A program made the translations under genes and the position numbers. A stretch of DNA of 64,000 bases from Populus alba (lineage: Eukaryota; Streptophyta; Magnoliopsida; Malpighiales; Salicaceae). The stretch lies in contig NC_133295.1 in NCBI RefSeq assembly GCF_005239225.2, positions 14,880,001 through 14,944,000 on the forward strand, in the 5' to 3' direction. The stretch's first letter is position 1, and each line of letters opens with the position of its first letter. This document shows, piece by piece, positions 60,516 through 64,000 of the stretch. The notes beneath the pieces are model-generated. The model saw only the letters and a program-made list of their open reading frames with translations. It was not told the DNA's origin and searched no databases.

Positions 60516-61415
60516 AATCCTTCTTTCTTTGTTGTCCTGTTGACTCGTTAAAGAATTTTGTAGTGGAGATTTTTACATGGATCAAGGTCAATTGTTGCCA
60601 TTATGTTCTTTAAGAGTTAACCTACTCTTTTCTCGTTCAGCGTTAATTAGCCATGGTTTGATTGGAGGAAGTTGTTGAATTTTATTATTATGGATTGCAC
60701 GCGCTGCCATTGCTTGGGGATTGTTGTGTGTTCATAGGTTCTTTTGCCGAACTGCAGTTCCTATATCATGATAAGAATCGAAAACATGGCTTCATATGAA
60801 ATTCTCGTTCTACCTTGCTTATGGTATGAGATTTGTGCAATGAACTTGTTATCGTATTCCAGGCGTCAAGCAACCTGCTTCAGCGTGTATGAGTAAAAGA
60901 CAATTTAACAGTCAGAAATTCTATTTAACCTTAAGAACAAAATAAGGCATTATTCACCCTTAAAATTAAAATAAAACAATTTAAAAGAGCACGTAGATTA
61001 AAGTAGTTAAACTTAATATGTCAATTTCACAAGATACGACCACATGGAGATAGGAAGAGGAAATGGTTGGTGTCAAATCCTACTTTTGATCCCTCCAAGC
61101 TTCCACACTTTGGTCTTCCTTTTCTTTCCCTTCTTATATTTGTTCCTTTTCCACCTCAATTCAACTGCTGAAGGAACCATTAAAGGCAGAATTCTTGATT
61201 CTCCAGCTCAAAAGAAAAGGAAAAAAAAAAAAAAAATTTAAAAGAAAGAAAGAAAGGGTTAGCAGCTTTGATAGATCATTCCAAAATGATCATCAGCTGG
61301 TTGGCATGACTTCGCCAGGCTAATTTTGCTAAGCTAGGTTGTGAATATTCCATCTCTACCATATCGGTGAAGCAGAGTTTGCTTGCTGCAAGCCAGAATA
61401 TGAAAAAGAAAAATG

Positions 61416-61418
<3 letters not shown>

Positions 61419-61467
<49 letters not shown>
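61419..61467. repeat. (TA)n microsatellite, about 24 units
   Basis: This is the longest uninterrupted TA tract in the right half of the window. Confidence 0.9.
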
Positions 61468-61470
<3 letters not shown>

Positions 61471-61587
61471 CTTTTTTTTATTCTCTCGTTTTTAGGAGAA
61501 AGGAGTGCGATTCCTTTGACAAGAACGTTGTGCGAATAATGATATGCTATAGTATTATAGTTTATGCCCACCATTAATTAATAAATG

Positions 61588-61800
61588 TGTTTGGTATTGT
61601 GGTGGATAGTATTTTTAAAAAATATATTAAAATATATTTGGATAGTATTTTTAAAAATATATATTTTACTTGAAAATATATCAAAATATTTTTTTATTAT
61701 TTAACATCAGTACATCAAAATCATAAAATATACACTAAAAATATCAATTTAATATCTTTTTAAATAAAATATATTTTTAAAATACACCCAGCATAAATTA
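61588..61800. repeat. AT-rich MITE-like repeat, family B
   Basis: GTTTGGTATTGTGGTGGATA leads into TTTTTAAAAATATATATTTT, TTGAAAATATATCAAAATAT, AACATCAGTACATCAAAATC and TTTTTAAAATACACCCAGC. The order matches the copies near 6030, 31035 and 43700. A partial internal repeat of TTGGATAGTATTTTTAAAAA is visible near 61629. Confidence 0.5.
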
Positions 61801-63749
61801 TTACATTCTCAAACACTTAAATGTCTTGTGCTTGAATTTACTTTCCATAGGTTGAGAGCTATATATATATATATATGGATTTGAATTTAAATGATTTGTA
61901 TAGGATGTGATTGGAAAAAAAATAGTCTCAATATACTTAGTTAATCCGGAAATATTCTTATAAATTAATAGACTCTTTTTTTTTAATGATAAATGAGGTT
62001 AAGACTCAAAACAACTGAGATTTCATGCATCTCATACGAGATAAAATAACTTCAATTACATCAGAATGTAATGAACAATAAATATTCTTAAATGAGTTAT
62101 TAAGAACATGAAAATCTTGGAGAAAGCCATGTCCGTTACCAACCCAATAAATGTATGGATTAACCAAAGGATAATTAATGACATTTTTCTGAGTTTAAAT
62201 CAGGAATCAGTTTATATATCACTAGCAAAGAGATACAACCAAGCTAGCATTTACAGTGTTTTATATATCAACTCAGTCGAATTTTAGATCATAAAATAAA
62301 AATTTATCCATTGTGTTTTTTTTTTTTATATATATATAAAAAGATTGGATTAGATATATAAATTAGTATTTAAATGAAAAGAATATGTGAAATTAAAATT
62401 CCCTGCAAATATATTTTGTTTTTTTCGTCTATTAGAATGCATATTGGAACTCAAATATTTATCATTTTATCACATTGTAACACTTAAAGGGGTGTTCCAT
62501 TGTCTCTTCATGTATTTTTCTCTTAATTTAAAGGTTATATTATTATCATACTAACATTCATTTATTTTCCAATCATATTTGACGTAATTCACTCATATTC
62601 AAAATTTCCTTAGATATTAAATTACTCTAATAAGAAATTACATTAAATAAAAATGTTATAAAATACAATTTAGTTTGGTGATTAAGATCTACCAATCTAA
62701 ATTTTTTTATTATTCAGGTAAAATTTGATATTAAATCAAGTGATAATTGATCCAGTCAGATTTTATTAATATAATGAATCAACTTAGTCAAAATCCAATT
62801 TGATATTTTTCTAGCTACAATGTTTCAATTTGTTTAAAAATATAAAATTTTTAAATAATATGATTTTGGATGTACCGGGTTGATCAGTCTATCTTCTAAC
62901 CCGGATCTTGAATTGAGTAATGGATTGAAATAGGTTTTATAGCCATGCTCAGTATTCTCCCTTTTTTTATTTTTTGACATAGATTAAACACGAAGGGCTC
63001 CATGTCTTTGTCTTGAAGATATGTTATATATTAATTTATTGGGCTGAAATTGATTCTCCCTGAAGGATCCAGCTCTTAGCTTTTATTCGTGAAAGCAAAC
63101 CCGCGTCTTCAAGCATTTAAAACAGGAAGTGCTTCCAAGAAGAAACAGAAAGCTAAATACCGCGTTGAAGCCTCCATCCACTGCTTCCACGACCATTCTT
63201 TTCACATCCATCCACCCAGTGGAATCTTGACACGTCACCATCAAGAGGAATTTCTTCGCTTCTACAGCAAAATTCGATCCATGAATTTCACTTTTACGTA
63301 AAAAAAAAAAAGGAATACAATTTTTTCGTTTTGATTATAGAGGAAATGCTTAAACTTGGGATTTCTTGAGGAAGGGAAAAATTTAAATATTACTTGAGCT
63401 AAAAAAATATATTCCACTTCAATGCAACAATATAGAAAAGAAAAGGAAAAATAGAAATTAGCAATAGGCAACCTGTCAAGAGAGTGGTGGATTGCCCAAA
63501 AACAGAAGCATAGTAGTGTTTGTACAAGATCAAATGAAAAATGTCCATTGGAGGTTACCTTGCTCACTTTGGCAGTTAGAAACCTGAAAAATCCTCACCC
63601 ACTTTCTTTCTTTCTCCATTAAAATCCATTGAATTCACCAACTCCACCACCATACCATTTCTACTGAGATAAAGGAAAACAAGAAACCAAAGTACAGTTC
63701 CTTTTAAAGAAAGAGACACATGCAAGAACATCATCAAGGAACGTCAAAC

Positions 63750-64000
63750 ATGTCAAGAGAAGACGTAGAAAGAGGAGGAGGAGTTAAGAGCAGAGGCAAC
63801 GGCAGCAACAACAACAGCAGCAGCAGCAGTAACAGCAACGGTTACTTATCAACTCCAACATATCTGATAGAAGATGCAGAAGCTCATTACTGGACATCAT
63901 GGCTTGTACCTATGTTTGTGGTGGCAAATGTTGTTGTCTTCATTGTTGTGATGCGCATCAATAATTGTCCTAAACATTTACATACAAGTTTTGAAGGGAA
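63750..64000 (+). CDS. RBL: Rhomboid-like intramembrane serine protease, N-terminal part (cut by window edge)
   Basis: The ATG at 63750 opens a frame that runs to the window end: MSREDVERGGG, an Asn/Ser-rich low-complexity stretch (residues 18-32), then HYWTSWLVPMFVVANVVVFI and VVMRINNCPKH. The TSWLVPxxVVAN...VxxxxNxCP pattern marks the first transmembrane helix of plant RBL1/2/3-type rhomboids of the Golgi/endomembrane. The catalytic GASG serine and histidine helices lie beyond the window. These proteases cleave single-pass membrane proteins inside the bilayer. RBL3 (AT5G07250) is close to XBAT33 and EMS1 in Arabidopsis, which favours an RBL2/3-type assignment. The AAC/AGC codon repeat in the N-terminal tail may be length-variable. 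Confidence 0.85.
   Translation, partial: MSREDVERGGGVKSRGNGSNNNSSSSSNSNGYLSTPTYLIEDAEAHYWTSWLVPMFVVANVVVFIVVMRINNCPKHLHTSFEG

Larger units (their letters stand above)
60516..63749. other. Intergenic, AT-rich with repeats
   Basis: The eL24 3' UTR runs to about 60850. A short AT-rich microsatellite lies at 61861-61876. The region 62640-62950 has family C-like motifs (ACCGGGTTGATC, AACCCGGATC). The last 200 bp are the leader and promoter of the rhomboid gene. No coding recognised. Confidence 0.45.

Overview
The window is plant nuclear DNA: AT-rich intergenic sequence, many short introns with GT-AG borders, (TA)n microsatellites, MITE-like repeats, and single genes on both strands with no operons. 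The proteins and repeats look most like a core eudicot of the Salicaceae, probably a poplar (Populus). That taxonomic call rests on memory of families, not on a search. No bacterial, viral or CRISPR content was seen.

Layout, left to right. The 3' end of an MBD13-like methyl-CpG-binding protein gene (1-482, +); an ARFRP1/GB1-type small GTPase (2699-4453, -, six coding exons); protein phosphatase inhibitor-2 (6644-8476, +, with a probable GC-AG intron); a cytochrome P450 C-terminal scrap (8710-8862); a Harbinger-type MITE with a TTA target duplication (9451-10479); a decayed SIS-domain sugar isomerase (11522-11938); a chalcone-synthase-like type III polyketide synthase broken by one in-frame stop (12196-13511, -); a repeat-rich stretch; a small COR27/28-like protein gene (16654-18115, +); a long non-coding stretch; a class B2 heat shock factor with heat shock elements just upstream (24179-25291, +); a large intronless EMS1/EXS-type LRR receptor kinase (26712-30602, -); about 5.5 kb of repeats including a SINE-like element; a frameshifted TFL1/BFT-type PEBP pseudogene (36143-36894, +); an XBAT33-type ankyrin-RING E3 ligase (37965-42670, -, ten coding exons); a roughly 1-kb non-coding segment present twice in tandem (45240-47683); a frameshifted PORR-domain pseudogene (48274-49560, -); an HDG7/ANL2-type HD-ZIP IV homeobox gene (50563-54748, -, eight coding exons plus a leader intron); ribosomal protein eL24 (59026-60515, +, with site II and telo-box motifs upstream); and the first exon of a rhomboid-like protein (63750 onward, +).

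The genes do not form one pathway. What links them is gene order. From memory of Arabidopsis, HDG7, SIS isomerase, inhibitor-2, GB1 and MBD13 lie together near AT5G52170-AT5G52230, while RBL3, a START-domain HD-ZIP-like gene, XBAT33 and EMS1 lie together near AT5G07250-AT5G07280. This window carries both sets interleaved, as expected if it descends from the ancestral segment that gave rise to both Arabidopsis blocks. A second theme is gene decay: five loci (P450, SIS, type III PKS, TFL1/BFT, PORR) are visibly broken beside intact neighbours. I found no clearly new biological system; the best leads are the recent-looking PKS nonsense allele, the HSE cluster on the HSF promoter, the PEBP pseudogene with retained introns, the GC-AG intron, and the duplicated non-coding segment.
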